In this document: positions 21,586 through 31,490 of the stretch, in pieces | Layout: every line of letters begins with the position of its first letter | Numbering within the stretch: position 1 is the first letter of the stretch | Origin: a virus | IMG/VR virus record: IMGVR_UViG_3300030107_000393 | Span: 1-57,709 of that record | Length of the DNA stretch: 57,709 bases | Direction: 5' to 3' (one strand) | The notes under the pieces: generated by a model | Databases searched by the model: none | What the model saw: only the letters and a program-made list of their open reading frames with translations | Told to the model about the DNA's origin: nothing | Program-made: the position numbers and the translations under genes

Positions 21586-21911
21586 TTACCATTTTCTTTC
21601 GACCTTGTAAAAGCAGTTGTTCCCATAAAGGTAGCAACTATACCTAAGTTTGCTATAACATACGTTGAAAGTAAAGCAGTAACCATCTCAACTCTTGAGT
21701 CTGGTATAACAGGAGACATGACTAATACTATTAATATGATAGACGAGATAGACGATACCCAACACAGCATACGCTGTTGGTCTTGCATCTTGTCAGAGTT
21801 CTCAAGACGTATCATATGCTCAGACTGTGCTAGTTCTTTGTCTGTAACCACACCATCACCATCTAAATCAAACTGTTCGTATTGACTGCCTTTTTGTAGC
21901 TTCTTACTCAT
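21582..21911 (-). CDS. EF-hand protein with two transmembrane segments
   Basis: A 109-residue protein starting at ATG 21911 (ATGA overlap with the giant gene). Residues 15-26 (DLDGDGVVTDKE) form a complete calcium-binding EF-hand loop with ligands D15, D17, D19, T23 and E26. Two hydrophobic segments follow (WVSSISSIILIVLVMSPVI and VTALLSTYVIANLGIVATFM). This layout suggests a calcium-sensing holin or pinholin-like protein, or a membrane component of genome entry. Its place between the polyvalent protein and the lysis genes fits either. Confidence 0.75.
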   Translation of the reverse strand: MSKKLQKGSQYEQFDLDGDGVVTDKELAQSEHMIRLENSDKMQDQQRMLCWVSSISSIILIVLVMSPVIPDSRVEMVTALLSTYVIANLGIVATFMGTTAFTRSKENGK

Positions 21912-24900
21912 GCTCCCCAACCTGACTTCTGACCTTTAGAAACCCACTTAGCGTCTCCCCAACCAGTTTGAGCAGAGCCTTTTTTACCCTGTTCTCCTGC
22001 CATAGTATCAACAATACCTTCTCTAACATTTCTCATGCCACCAAGTATTGGTATTCTGGTTGCGAGTTCTCTCCATGCTGACCTTTCTTTAGCATTGCTG
22101 TTGTCTCCACCTACTATTGCGTCTTGTATTCCTGCTGCTCCTGTGATGGCTGCGTTTCCTAGACCATAAGAAGGACCGAGAAGTGAAGACCATATTCTGT
22201 TTTGACCATATGCACCATTGTCCATTTGAGAAGTAACTGAATGCATTACGTCTCCCAATAATCCAAAGCCACCCATTATCATCATACCTTCAAGATACCA
22301 ACCTAAGAAGTCGTTGTAATCTTCGCCATGTGTTTTTGAATCATAGCCAAGTGCTTTTGCTATGTTTCTTTTTCTTAGCTCTGGACTTGTACCATCTTCA
22401 CCACCACGAGACTGCACTATATCTTTCACAGATAGTGTCGCCATACCGAATGTAGGTCCGAGAAGTGCCATTGAAATCAATGGCTTTAGGTTTCCTTGAT
22501 TTGCTTCTTGCAGAACGTAGCCACCCATTCTTGACATCATAAGTGGGAAAGACTTCAACTGAAATACAAGCTGTCCTATAGGTGTCTGCGCCCATAATGG
22601 GACGTCATTTGGATTAGGTTGGAAAATACTTTCGTCTGCAAATTTAATGATAGCCATTCTTACTCTATCATCATTTAAAACATCTTCATCAGTTAAACTT
22701 GTATCTGCTTTGTTTTTCTTTGGTAAGTAATCTTCTAATCCATATCTTACTAAAAACCTATGTGCAGTTTTGTATTTTCCTGTTTGCTGTGAATATGGAA
22801 CGCCTACCTTGTGGTGTCTTGTTGCTTGTTGTTGCATAGCTTTTAATGCTTCTAATCCTGTAGCTCCTGCAATCTTTCTCTGCATGTCTGTCCAAGGAGT
22901 AAGTAATGTAGCACTAAAGAAAGCATGTGAAAGCTTATTGTCTGGCGCACCATACATATGAACCATTCTTTCATGCACAATGTTTTCCATTGCAACACCT
23001 ATATTATTAAGCATACGTCTGTAGTCTGGGTCAGTAGCCCATTTACCAACGCCACTAGCCCAACTTGAGAAAGAACCAGACCTTATAATTGGTAGCACTA
23101 TATCACCCAATGATGTGAGTGTGGTAAACCCAAGTAGCGTCACGTTGTTTACAGTTCTTATTAGCTTAGATGCTTCCATTAAAGACTTACTACCACTCAA
23201 TGGCTTCTTCATTGCTACTCTCATAGCATTGTCAATGAACTTTTCACTCTCGTATGCTATTGAGCCAGTTTGACCTTTGAAGTCATCTAACGCTCCTACG
23301 ATAGCATCAGCACGTCTTTTGTATGTAACGCTCATCTTAGGATATAAGTCATAGAGCATCTTCCTTGCTGCTGATGAGCCACTCTGTGCATGCACTCTAA
23401 TAAGTTCGTCTGCAAATTGTTTAGCACCAAACTCATTACCTTCAAACGGCATTCTAATTGTGTCAGTAAGAACTGATTCAACAATAGTTCCTTCTGCGTT
23501 CATGCCTCTAACATTCTTTTTAAATACTTTAGATGAAGAAAGTAGCTTAACAATACCATCTGCTCCTTGATTAGCAGTTAATAAGTAGTCACTGACAGCA
23601 TGTGTATTAACTCCCATCTTATCTGAATGCACCAATCTTCTTGTACTACCTTCAAGATACTTGACAAGTATTGCATCAAGGTCATTCTCTAAAAACTTTT
23701 CCATAGCATTCAGAGACTCTGGATAATCGCCAATGTTTAGAACTCTTGAGAAGTCTACGCTGTCATTGCCTGGGTTTTTAGAAAGACCACGTATGTCTTT
23801 GTGTGGCAGAAAGACGCCATCTTCTGCCGCATCTTCTGTTAATCTTAAATATATTTGCTCTGCAAATTTTTGTGCTTCTCCGTCTGCTGGCGTTTTACCT
23901 ATACTTGCCTGCTCCCTAACGTAATATTCATGCATTCCTTGTATAAACTCATCTTTATTCTTTCGAATAGCATTTTGATTCCATACTTGAGGAAGGTAAT
24001 TTTTTCTATATCCAACATGAAACCCAGATGCTTTTAATGCTCTACGTTCTGCATCAAATGTTTCTCTTATCTTATCAACCACAGCTTTTTCTTGTGGGTT
24101 AAGTGCTTGATATTGTCTGCTTTTTGTGTCACGTCTTAAAGCTCTTACTATTTTTCCATAGCTTTCTGGTTGACTTTGCATGACGCTACCTGTAGATTTT
24201 CTGAACCAACGTCTTAGGCTACCATCACTGTCTGGTAAGTCTCTCATTAAATTATTTATAGGCATGAACTTACCTGCAAACTTTTCAGATATTTCTGTAA
24301 AGTGGTTCTTGTACCAGTTGCCTAGCCATCTAGCACCTATTTTATTTAGTCTGTCTGATTGAGATTGAAACCATGTAGGAGCAGAAGAGTTTCTAATTAC
24401 TTCTACCTCTGCTTCGTTGTGTGGTCTTTTCTTAATCATTGAAGACGCAACACCTGTAAATGTTCTGGACTTTCCGTCTACTTCTAGCAGTTCTCCAAAC
24501 TTACCTGTAGGTATGTCGTCTACTTTTAGATTAGGTTCGTCTATCGCTGCCATAATAATAGAACCATTTGTACCTTCTGGTACACCACCACCTAATTCAA
24601 TATTAAATACTACACCAGATGTGCCGTCAAAATTCTTGGCTCTTACATGCTTTACTTGGTTAGGTTTAAATAAAACCACTCCTTCATGGTAAACTGCATT
24701 ACCTATTTTAATATCGTCAACGTCTGTAATTGTGTTGGTATGGCTTACAGTTAAACCATCATGTCCTAGTTCTTCAAACACATCTGTTAATGCATCTCTT
24801 GCTTCTGCTTTAGTAGATGAAAACTTATTCATCAACCTTCCAAAAGACTCATACAATTCAACGCCAGTTATAAACTCTAAGCCATAGAACTCTTCTTCCA

Positions 24901-27900
24901 TAGCTACGAAAGCATCTAATATGTCAGCGTCAGTTTCTCCTGCTTCTTTTAACTTAACGTAAATACCTTCTGATATTGTAGGAATAATCTTATCATCAAC
25001 AGCGTACCTTGTATTCTCTCTAAAATCTAATGGGTTTCTTAACTGAATGTAAGACGGCATTACATATGGCTCAAGAGTAATGCCTGACTTCTCAAGAATA
25101 TCAACCTTGCCTTTTTCAAGTGCAGTTAATTCTCTTAACTGGTCTTCTACAATAACTCTTTCTATAAAAGTTTGTATCTCAGTTGCATTGCCATTCTCAT
25201 CAGCGTCAGTAAACTTTGCATTCTGTCTTTTTAGTAATGATATTTTACCTCTGATTTGAGCTAATTCATAAGCAACATCTTCAAGCTCGTCTTTACCTTC
25301 GTCTGTTATTGGAAGCTTTTGAATCTGAAAATTAAGTGACTCTTTTGTTTGCTTTCTTGCGTAGCTTTCTTCAGCGACTACTGGATTTCTAGTTAGATAA
25401 ATACCTCTGCCATACAAAGAGTTTGATGAACTTAGGTTCATAACAGTACCAACGTCTGAACCATCAAGTGCTTTCTTATTTGGTGTGCCATGATAAAAGA
25501 TAACTGGTTCGCCAGTGCCAGTGTTATGACCAACTCCGTTTTTAGTGTAATCTACAATCTTTATTCTTTCTTCTGGCGTAGCATTTTTCCAAGCAGATTT
25601 GCCTGCGTCTGCTGCATGAGATGAATGAAACACGTCTTGGTCTTGAATTGGAAACTGTACGCCTCCTCTTCTATTTCTTACAAACATGTCTCCATACAAT
25701 CTTGTTAAGCCAAAGTAGCTTTTCTTAAAATCGTCATCTTTAACAAGACCATTCATAATGTATGCAACTTCTTCCATGTTTCTATGATAAATTTCAGATA
25801 AAGTGCCAAATACATCGCCTTCTGTATACCTTTGGTCTAGCTTAGAAGAAACACCTGTAAGCATTTCGTCTGCAAAATTCATAAGATGTCTTTCGTCTGC
25901 TGATGAGAATATTTTTTGAAAGTTACCTGCTAACCAATCAACCATTGCGTATTCATGTACAAGTTCGTCTGGCGCACCTTCTGATATAATGCTTGTGCCT
26001 CCACCTTTTTTATACGTATCCATAATTTTTTGCTGTTGCTTTGGTGATAATTGATTAAAAGCAAATGTAATTACATCTAATTCTTGTCTTGTCATAGATG
26101 CTCTTAAAGCCATGCCAGACAAGTATCTTACTGTCTCATCACCAGGCACTGAGTTAAGCTCTTGACCTATGCCTCTTGCAAATGTTCTAAGAATTGAAAA
26201 ATCACCACCTTGGAAGTCAGAAAATTCTTCTGTTCCTCTAGCTAAATAATCTCTACCTATTATTTTTGCTATGTCTCTTGATAATATTGGGTTAGCAAAC
26301 GTACCTTTTCTGGAAACTTTGCCTAATACATTTAACAATCTATATATAATTGTTCGAGACGCTAACTCTTTTTCTGGGTCACGATGTGTTACACGACTTA
26401 ATATATCCTTGACCATTGGTCTTGCATTGGCAGGTATGCCGTTAGACGTCTGTATTCCATTACTATCGTTTATTTCTATTTTAATCTTGTTATCTAACTT
26501 CTTAGACCTACCTATCATGCCAACATGCTTTGATGTATCCATGCCTTGCTTTTTAGCTTTTCTTTTGTCCATTCGTCTTTGCAATTCTCTTACTGCAAAG
26601 TCTCTTTCCTTTGTCATTCCCTTTGCGTTTGCATCATTCATAATGGCTTCAAGTTCAAACTTAGACATCTCAACATATTTACGTGGTATTGTCGTACCAA
26701 AAGATTTTTCTGGCATTGTAGAAGTTTTTAACTTCTTTATTATCTGTTCAGATATTTGTCTTCCATACTCTGTGCCAGCATGTTCACGTAACATCTTCTG
26801 TAAAACAGAAAGACTTTTTGTTGCTATCTCTCCTGCATTTCCTGTGTTTACTTTAGACTCTTTTCTTCTTGTCTTTTTATCTTTGAAATCTTTCTTTGCA
26901 GTTTCAATATCATTTTCAAAATCAGTTGCTTCTTTATTAAGTATTCTCTTTGTAGAATTAGATTTTTTACCTGCTCCTCTCTCAGATTTTTTCTTTGATA
27001 CTACTGCGTCTGGAGCTTCTGTATGAGTGCTACTCATAACTTTGTTTGTGTCTTCTACTTTTGCAAAGTTTCTTTCAAGGCTATCAAGAGCAAAATCAAA
27101 CATTCTGCTCATTGATGTTCTTTCTAAGTCTTTGATGTTTCCGTAATTATAACCAGTTACATTTCCGTCTGCGTCTCTTACTGCAAACCTATCTCCACCC
27201 TTGAAGTTCGGACCTTGATAGCCATGATGGAATAACTCTGTAAGATGCTCTGCAACAATCTCCATTTTAGCAGGGTCTATAATAGAAACTCCTGCGTTGC
27301 CTGCCTCAGTTGGGTTTCCTATTTCATTAGCTAACTCTACCCAATTTATATCTTCGCCTTTTGTATTTGCATTTTTAAATATTTCGTTTACGTCTTTAAG
27401 TCTTTCTTTAATAAGCCTTCTTGAATAAGGACTTAACATTTTAAAAGCACCAGACTTCTGTTTGTTGTAAACCATATTAGCCAATAGCCACATATCTTCT
27501 GTAAACATACTTACAAAAGTTTCTGGATTTGTAGTTCCTAATGGATATATCTCTGTCATCTCTTGCAATCTATGCAATACTTGGGATAGTTGCGTATGTT
27601 TTTCCAAAGCGGCTTTGCCTGCTGTAGTCTTTGGACTATGAGTACCCAAGCTTCTCTTTCCAATCTCTTCTTTGTTTGGAAGTATCTTTAAGAAAAATGG
27701 TTCTAATTCTGGGTCTATTGGTGTCTTGTAAAAAAATCTATCGAATGTTCCCTTGATATAACCAAGAGCTTTTTGCCAGAATGTTTCGTCTTTTATAACA
27801 AGCTTCTTGTCATTTCTTCCTGCCCAAGCGGCGAATTGATTTGCAAAGAACTCACCTGGCGCATCTAAAGAATTTGCAAAAGATGCAGTCTTTCCTTCTT

Positions 27901-30900
27901 CATACTCAGGTTTTAATGTGCTTGTAAAAGAGCCTTCGTCTAATTTATCTACGTTTAATTTACCACTTTCATCGTAGTATTTTGACATCTTTTCTAAAAA
28001 TTCAAGCCTATCTCTAGGTGTAAGAATGTTGTCAAAAGCCCAATGTGCTACTTCATGTAAAAGTTTTACATTCATTGGAGTTGCAAGACCAGACATTACG
28101 TCTTGTTTTGGCAGTATATTTACACCAGGTAGATTGTCAGTTGTAACATTTTCAGTTGAATAAAAGTTTGCTCTCATAGGAACACTAGAGCTTGACATTC
28201 TAGGACCTAATTCTGGATTACCACCCAGACGTTCAATGAAACGTCTAGCTGCAGCTATCTCTTCTGCGTCATAGCCATGAAATATTTTATCTAAATTGTT
28301 AAGTGTTTTTTGTCTGCTTGCTGTTGAGTCTATAAATCCTTCTGGTGGAAGCACTCTACTTTCCATATCCATAAGACCTTTATAAACTCTTATAACTTCT
28401 CTATGACCTTTAATTGTTTTAGACCATTTTGCTCCTTGAGTTGTAAAAAGTATTACATCTTTTATATCTTTATAACTAAGTTGAATATTTGCGCCACCTT
28501 TTGGAATTGTTGGTAGTTCAAATAATGGAGCATTGCCACTCATCGGAACTAAATCTTTTGCTATTCTATTATATGCTTCAAGTATTTCTACATCTTCTGG
28601 AGTAAGTGTTAGCCTTAATTCCAAAGCATCTTTAAGGTCTATAGGTTCTCCTACACCTGTAGCACCACCTGCTTCAACTCTACTGCCAGCAGACGGAGTG
28701 CCTTGTTCGTCTGGCAAGCTTTCGAATAATTCTCTTAACCTGCTTCCATATACTTTTGTATCAGCAGGAGCATACTTAACAGTCCAGTTGCTTGGGTCTG
28801 AGGCATCTCCACCCTTTTGACCAATGATTGCTTCAATACCTTTGCCGTCTGCAACTTGTTTTTTAGAAATAATCCTGACGTCATCAGGATTATTTTTGTT
28901 TTGTACAATAAGTCTTTTGTCACCTCTAGTTGGAGGAGAGACATCTGCGTCTGGAGTTGCTATTGTATTTTGATTTTGAGGTAAGTCACTAACCTCATTC
29001 TTTTGAATTGCTCGTAAGACATTTAATAATTCTCTTGCATCTCCACTTTCAATAGCTTCATCAAGAGCTTCTTGTGCATTTAATTTAGGAGGAAGTTTAT
29101 CATTTTTAGGTTGTTTTGTAGACTGACCGATTAGATTGGCTGTGTCTTCTCCGTCTGGAGCATTTAATCCTGTTCTTTTAAAAGCGGCTTCTTTGTTTAA
29201 GAATACTTTTCTTGTATATCCGTCTGCATATAACTTAGCACCTATTGGAGCTTTTACTTCTTTGCCAGTTTCATCTATTGCAGTTGTTCTTTGGTTTGCA
29301 TAAAAAGCTACAAGTCTGTTTGGCGAGTCTCTTCTTGCTTCTTTAGATTTAAGGTAAGCAGTTTCTCTATCACCATACTTTACATTATCTGCGTAGCCAG
29401 GTCTTCTGCCAATGGTGTCGCCTTTTTTAAGTATGCCTTGTATTTTGCCAGACTCTTCTCTGCCTGCTCCTACTCTTTGTCCTGCTCTTTCTATTGACTC
29501 GCCAGTAGTTCTTGCTTTGCCTTGTTTGTTAGCTCTTTGATTAAGAAAGGCAGTTCTTGCTTTTGCTATAGTTACGCCTTTGATTCTGAGCTTTGAGTCT
29601 TCTGGAGATTTAGCTTCTTGATTTCTAAACCTTTGTAAAATCTTTTTATATTGTCTGAACTCATCATCATCTAATTGATTGTCTAATCTCCATGTAGCAT
29701 CGTCAGATAACTTTAATGTGTCTTCGAAAGGTATATCATCATCAATCTTTATTGTATTCTTTTGCAAACCTTTTTCTGATTCAAAGGTTCTAGCCAAAGA
29801 TGCTCTTACGTTCTCGTCTACAGGCGAACCTGTAGCTCTTGTAAGTTCTTCTACAAGACTATTAAACTCTGTCTGCTCTGTGCTTTCTACATCAGGCTGT
29901 TCTTTTTTTGTTTTTCTTTTTCTGTAATTGACAACATTCTGCGCTCTTTTCATAGAGACTGTTGTCTCACCTTTTTTAACAGTTACTTCTTGTGGGTCTA
30001 TACCATTTGCTCTTAGATAGTCTGCGACCTCTTGTTCCATAGGAAGAGCAGCATCTGCTTCTTCTGCTTCAGAAATAACTTCGTCTGCTATTGTATCAGC
30101 ATTCGTCTGCGGCTGTGCCTGTTGTCCCTGTGCGTCTCCCTGTTGTCCCTGTAATTCTACGTCTCCTCGTGGTCTGCCTGCCTGACCAGTTGGCGTTACA
30201 GGAATAACATCGTCTGATACTAATTGCTCAACTTTCTTACCATAAGGATTTTCTCTTAGATATGCGAGTATTTGGTCAAGGTCGCCATCAAAGTCAGAAC
30301 CATCTTCGTTTCTAATATTGTCTACTATTCTGTCTCTTTCATTAAGCCAAGCACGATATTCTCTTGCTTTTTGTACGCCTCTAGGACCTTTAGCTTCTAA
30401 TTTTGATATTAATTCTTCTGTCTTAGGTTTAATAACTGCGTCATGCTGTTTAACTTCTTGTAATAAAATTAAGAATGTTTCTTCTTCGTCAGCTTCTGCA
30501 CCACTTGATTTAATGTTTTTAATTTTTTCTTGTTGTCTTTGAATCAGTTGGTCAATAGTTATCGGAGTTGGTACTGTTTCTTCTGCTGTTTCTGTAACAA
30601 CTTCGTCTGCCTGTTGTGGTGCGCCTAGTATGCCAGATACTTCTTGGTATCCTTTTAATGATTCTTCTGGTAAAGCGGCTATCTGTTCTCTTGTTAATCC
30701 TTTAGCCATTAAGTCACTGACTACGTTTCTGCCAGCACCTAATCCTGCCAATGCAGACGGAATACCTAATGCTCCACCTGCTACACCACCTATTGTAGCT
30801 CCTAATCCTGTAGCCAATCCAAGCTCGCCTTTACTAAATTCGTCTCTTAGACCAAGTTGTATATCTCTTGCCTGTTGGGACGCATTTACGATACCTTCTT

Positions 30901-31453
30901 GTGCGCCTGATATACCACCTTCATAAAGTGCGGCTTTTCCTGTACCACGTGCAACTGCTCCTAATGCAGTTTTGCCACCGATAAATGCGCCTTTTGCTGT
31001 ATTATATGCGGCTCCTACTGGTATTAGGTTGAGAGGGTCTGCTACTAATGCGCCTGCAATATCTGGGAGTGCTGTCGCAGCCCCTCTACCACCTTCCTGC
31101 CAGAACATAGGTAGTTGTTTCCAGACGGACTCAATCCTCTTTGCACGTTCTCTGGATTCAGTCCCCATTCCCCAAGGTTCAAATGCACCACCTATAGCAG
31201 AAACTGTATTAAGTTCTCTCCAAGTTGAGTCGCCATAGAAGGCATCTATAAGAACATCGTCTGTCCAATGTATAGGTCTGCCTTCTTTTTCTTCGTAGTA
31301 ATCTCTAAGGTCTTGAAGAAAGCGTGGGTCTTTAAGTATCTTCTGTGGATTTATATTTGAAGTATAGTCTGATTGTTCAGTTGAAACTGTAACATTATCA
31401 AGACTAAAATCTATGTTGTTAAAATAAGGTTGATTAAAAAATTTTTCTGCCAT
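21908..31453 (-). CDS. Giant polyvalent internal/ejection protein
   Basis: A 3181-residue protein, by far the largest gene. Two likely enzyme domains are visible. One is a metallopeptidase with HEVAHWAFD (H1133, E1134, H1137). The other is an ADP-ribosyltransferase-like fold with IFYHGTP (H1988) followed by YGRGIYLT and a YAR segment, as in polyvalent proteins. Long charged or helical linkers lie between. The C-terminal 350 residues are partly hydrophobic with Gly-rich helices (ISMALLGPTFGMATL, MMIMGGFGLLGDVM) that could insert in a membrane. Such proteins are packaged in the capsid and injected with DNA, acting against host defences. GGAGT precedes the ATG. Confidence 0.82.
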   Translation of the reverse strand: MAEKFFNQPYFNNIDFSLDNVTVSTEQSDYTSNINPQKILKDPRFLQDLRDYYEEKEGRPIHWTDDVLIDAFYGDSTWRELNTVSAIGGAFEPWGMGTESRERAKRIESVWKQLPMFWQEGGRGAATALPDIAGALVADPLNLIPVGAAYNTAKGAFIGGKTALGAVARGTGKAALYEGGISGAQEGIVNASQQARDIQLGLRDEFSKGELGLATGLGATIGGVAGGALGIPSALAGLGAGRNVVSDLMAKGLTREQIAALPEESLKGYQEVSGILGAPQQADEVVTETAEETVPTPITIDQLIQRQQEKIKNIKSSGAEADEEETFLILLQEVKQHDAVIKPKTEELISKLEAKGPRGVQKAREYRAWLNERDRIVDNIRNEDGSDFDGDLDQILAYLRENPYGKKVEQLVSDDVIPVTPTGQAGRPRGDVELQGQQGDAQGQQAQPQTNADTIADEVISEAEEADAALPMEQEVADYLRANGIDPQEVTVKKGETTVSMKRAQNVVNYRKRKTKKEQPDVESTEQTEFNSLVEELTRATGSPVDENVRASLARTFESEKGLQKNTIKIDDDIPFEDTLKLSDDATWRLDNQLDDDEFRQYKKILQRFRNQEAKSPEDSKLRIKGVTIAKARTAFLNQRANKQGKARTTGESIERAGQRVGAGREESGKIQGILKKGDTIGRRPGYADNVKYGDRETAYLKSKEARRDSPNRLVAFYANQRTTAIDETGKEVKAPIGAKLYADGYTRKVFLNKEAAFKRTGLNAPDGEDTANLIGQSTKQPKNDKLPPKLNAQEALDEAIESGDARELLNVLRAIQKNEVSDLPQNQNTIATPDADVSPPTRGDKRLIVQNKNNPDDVRIISKKQVADGKGIEAIIGQKGGDASDPSNWTVKYAPADTKVYGSRLRELFESLPDEQGTPSAGSRVEAGGATGVGEPIDLKDALELRLTLTPEDVEILEAYNRIAKDLVPMSGNAPLFELPTIPKGGANIQLSYKDIKDVILFTTQGAKWSKTIKGHREVIRVYKGLMDMESRVLPPEGFIDSTASRQKTLNNLDKIFHGYDAEEIAAARRFIERLGGNPELGPRMSSSSVPMRANFYSTENVTTDNLPGVNILPKQDVMSGLATPMNVKLLHEVAHWAFDNILTPRDRLEFLEKMSKYYDESGKLNVDKLDEGSFTSTLKPEYEEGKTASFANSLDAPGEFFANQFAAWAGRNDKKLVIKDETFWQKALGYIKGTFDRFFYKTPIDPELEPFFLKILPNKEEIGKRSLGTHSPKTTAGKAALEKHTQLSQVLHRLQEMTEIYPLGTTNPETFVSMFTEDMWLLANMVYNKQKSGAFKMLSPYSRRLIKERLKDVNEIFKNANTKGEDINWVELANEIGNPTEAGNAGVSIIDPAKMEIVAEHLTELFHHGYQGPNFKGGDRFAVRDADGNVTGYNYGNIKDLERTSMSRMFDFALDSLERNFAKVEDTNKVMSSTHTEAPDAVVSKKKSERGAGKKSNSTKRILNKEATDFENDIETAKKDFKDKKTRRKESKVNTGNAGEIATKSLSVLQKMLREHAGTEYGRQISEQIIKKLKTSTMPEKSFGTTIPRKYVEMSKFELEAIMNDANAKGMTKERDFAVRELQRRMDKRKAKKQGMDTSKHVGMIGRSKKLDNKIKIEINDSNGIQTSNGIPANARPMVKDILSRVTHRDPEKELASRTIIYRLLNVLGKVSRKGTFANPILSRDIAKIIGRDYLARGTEEFSDFQGGDFSILRTFARGIGQELNSVPGDETVRYLSGMALRASMTRQELDVITFAFNQLSPKQQQKIMDTYKKGGGTSIISEGAPDELVHEYAMVDWLAGNFQKIFSSADERHLMNFADEMLTGVSSKLDQRYTEGDVFGTLSEIYHRNMEEVAYIMNGLVKDDDFKKSYFGLTRLYGDMFVRNRRGGVQFPIQDQDVFHSSHAADAGKSAWKNATPEERIKIVDYTKNGVGHNTGTGEPVIFYHGTPNKKALDGSDVGTVMNLSSSNSLYGRGIYLTRNPVVAEESYARKQTKESLNFQIQKLPITDEGKDELEDVAYELAQIRGKISLLKRQNAKFTDADENGNATEIQTFIERVIVEDQLRELTALEKGKVDILEKSGITLEPYVMPSYIQLRNPLDFRENTRYAVDDKIIPTISEGIYVKLKEAGETDADILDAFVAMEEEFYGLEFITGVELYESFGRLMNKFSSTKAEARDALTDVFEELGHDGLTVSHTNTITDVDDIKIGNAVYHEGVVLFKPNQVKHVRAKNFDGTSGVVFNIELGGGVPEGTNGSIIMAAIDEPNLKVDDIPTGKFGELLEVDGKSRTFTGVASSMIKKRPHNEAEVEVIRNSSAPTWFQSQSDRLNKIGARWLGNWYKNHFTEISEKFAGKFMPINNLMRDLPDSDGSLRRWFRKSTGSVMQSQPESYGKIVRALRRDTKSRQYQALNPQEKAVVDKIRETFDAERRALKASGFHVGYRKNYLPQVWNQNAIRKNKDEFIQGMHEYYVREQASIGKTPADGEAQKFAEQIYLRLTEDAAEDGVFLPHKDIRGLSKNPGNDSVDFSRVLNIGDYPESLNAMEKFLENDLDAILVKYLEGSTRRLVHSDKMGVNTHAVSDYLLTANQGADGIVKLLSSSKVFKKNVRGMNAEGTIVESVLTDTIRMPFEGNEFGAKQFADELIRVHAQSGSSAARKMLYDLYPKMSVTYKRRADAIVGALDDFKGQTGSIAYESEKFIDNAMRVAMKKPLSGSKSLMEASKLIRTVNNVTLLGFTTLTSLGDIVLPIIRSGSFSSWASGVGKWATDPDYRRMLNNIGVAMENIVHERMVHMYGAPDNKLSHAFFSATLLTPWTDMQRKIAGATGLEALKAMQQQATRHHKVGVPYSQQTGKYKTAHRFLVRYGLEDYLPKKNKADTSLTDEDVLNDDRVRMAIIKFADESIFQPNPNDVPLWAQTPIGQLVFQLKSFPLMMSRMGGYVLQEANQGNLKPLISMALLGPTFGMATLSVKDIVQSRGGEDGTSPELRKRNIAKALGYDSKTHGEDYNDFLGWYLEGMMIMGGFGLLGDVMHSVTSQMDNGAYGQNRIWSSLLGPSYGLGNAAITGAAGIQDAIVGGDNSNAKERSAWRELATRIPILGGMRNVREGIVDTMAGEQGKKGSAQTGWGDAKWVSKGQKSGWGA
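28867..28895. other. Perfect 12-bp hairpin inside the giant gene
   Basis: AAATAATCCTGA (28867-28878) pairs with TCAGGATTATTT (28884-28895) around a 5-base loop. It lies in the charged linker region and encodes NNPDDVRII on the minus strand. A stem this long in an AT-rich coding stretch is notable; it may just be chance. Confidence 0.6.
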
Positions 31454-31490
31454 TTGGTACTCCAGTATCCGTTATGGGTTTAATATTTTA

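Noticed and set aside
26271-27026. 251-codon plus-strand open frame inside the giant gene
   Set aside because: It is antisense to a long, clearly coding gene, has Leu/Ser/Phe-rich composition typical of a shadow frame, and no ribosome site.
21908-31453. Tape measure protein
   Set aside because: The protein has enzyme-like motifs (HEVAH, ADP-ribosyltransferase signature), and no tail tube or chaperone genes with a frameshift were seen. Gene order fits a podoviral ejection protein.
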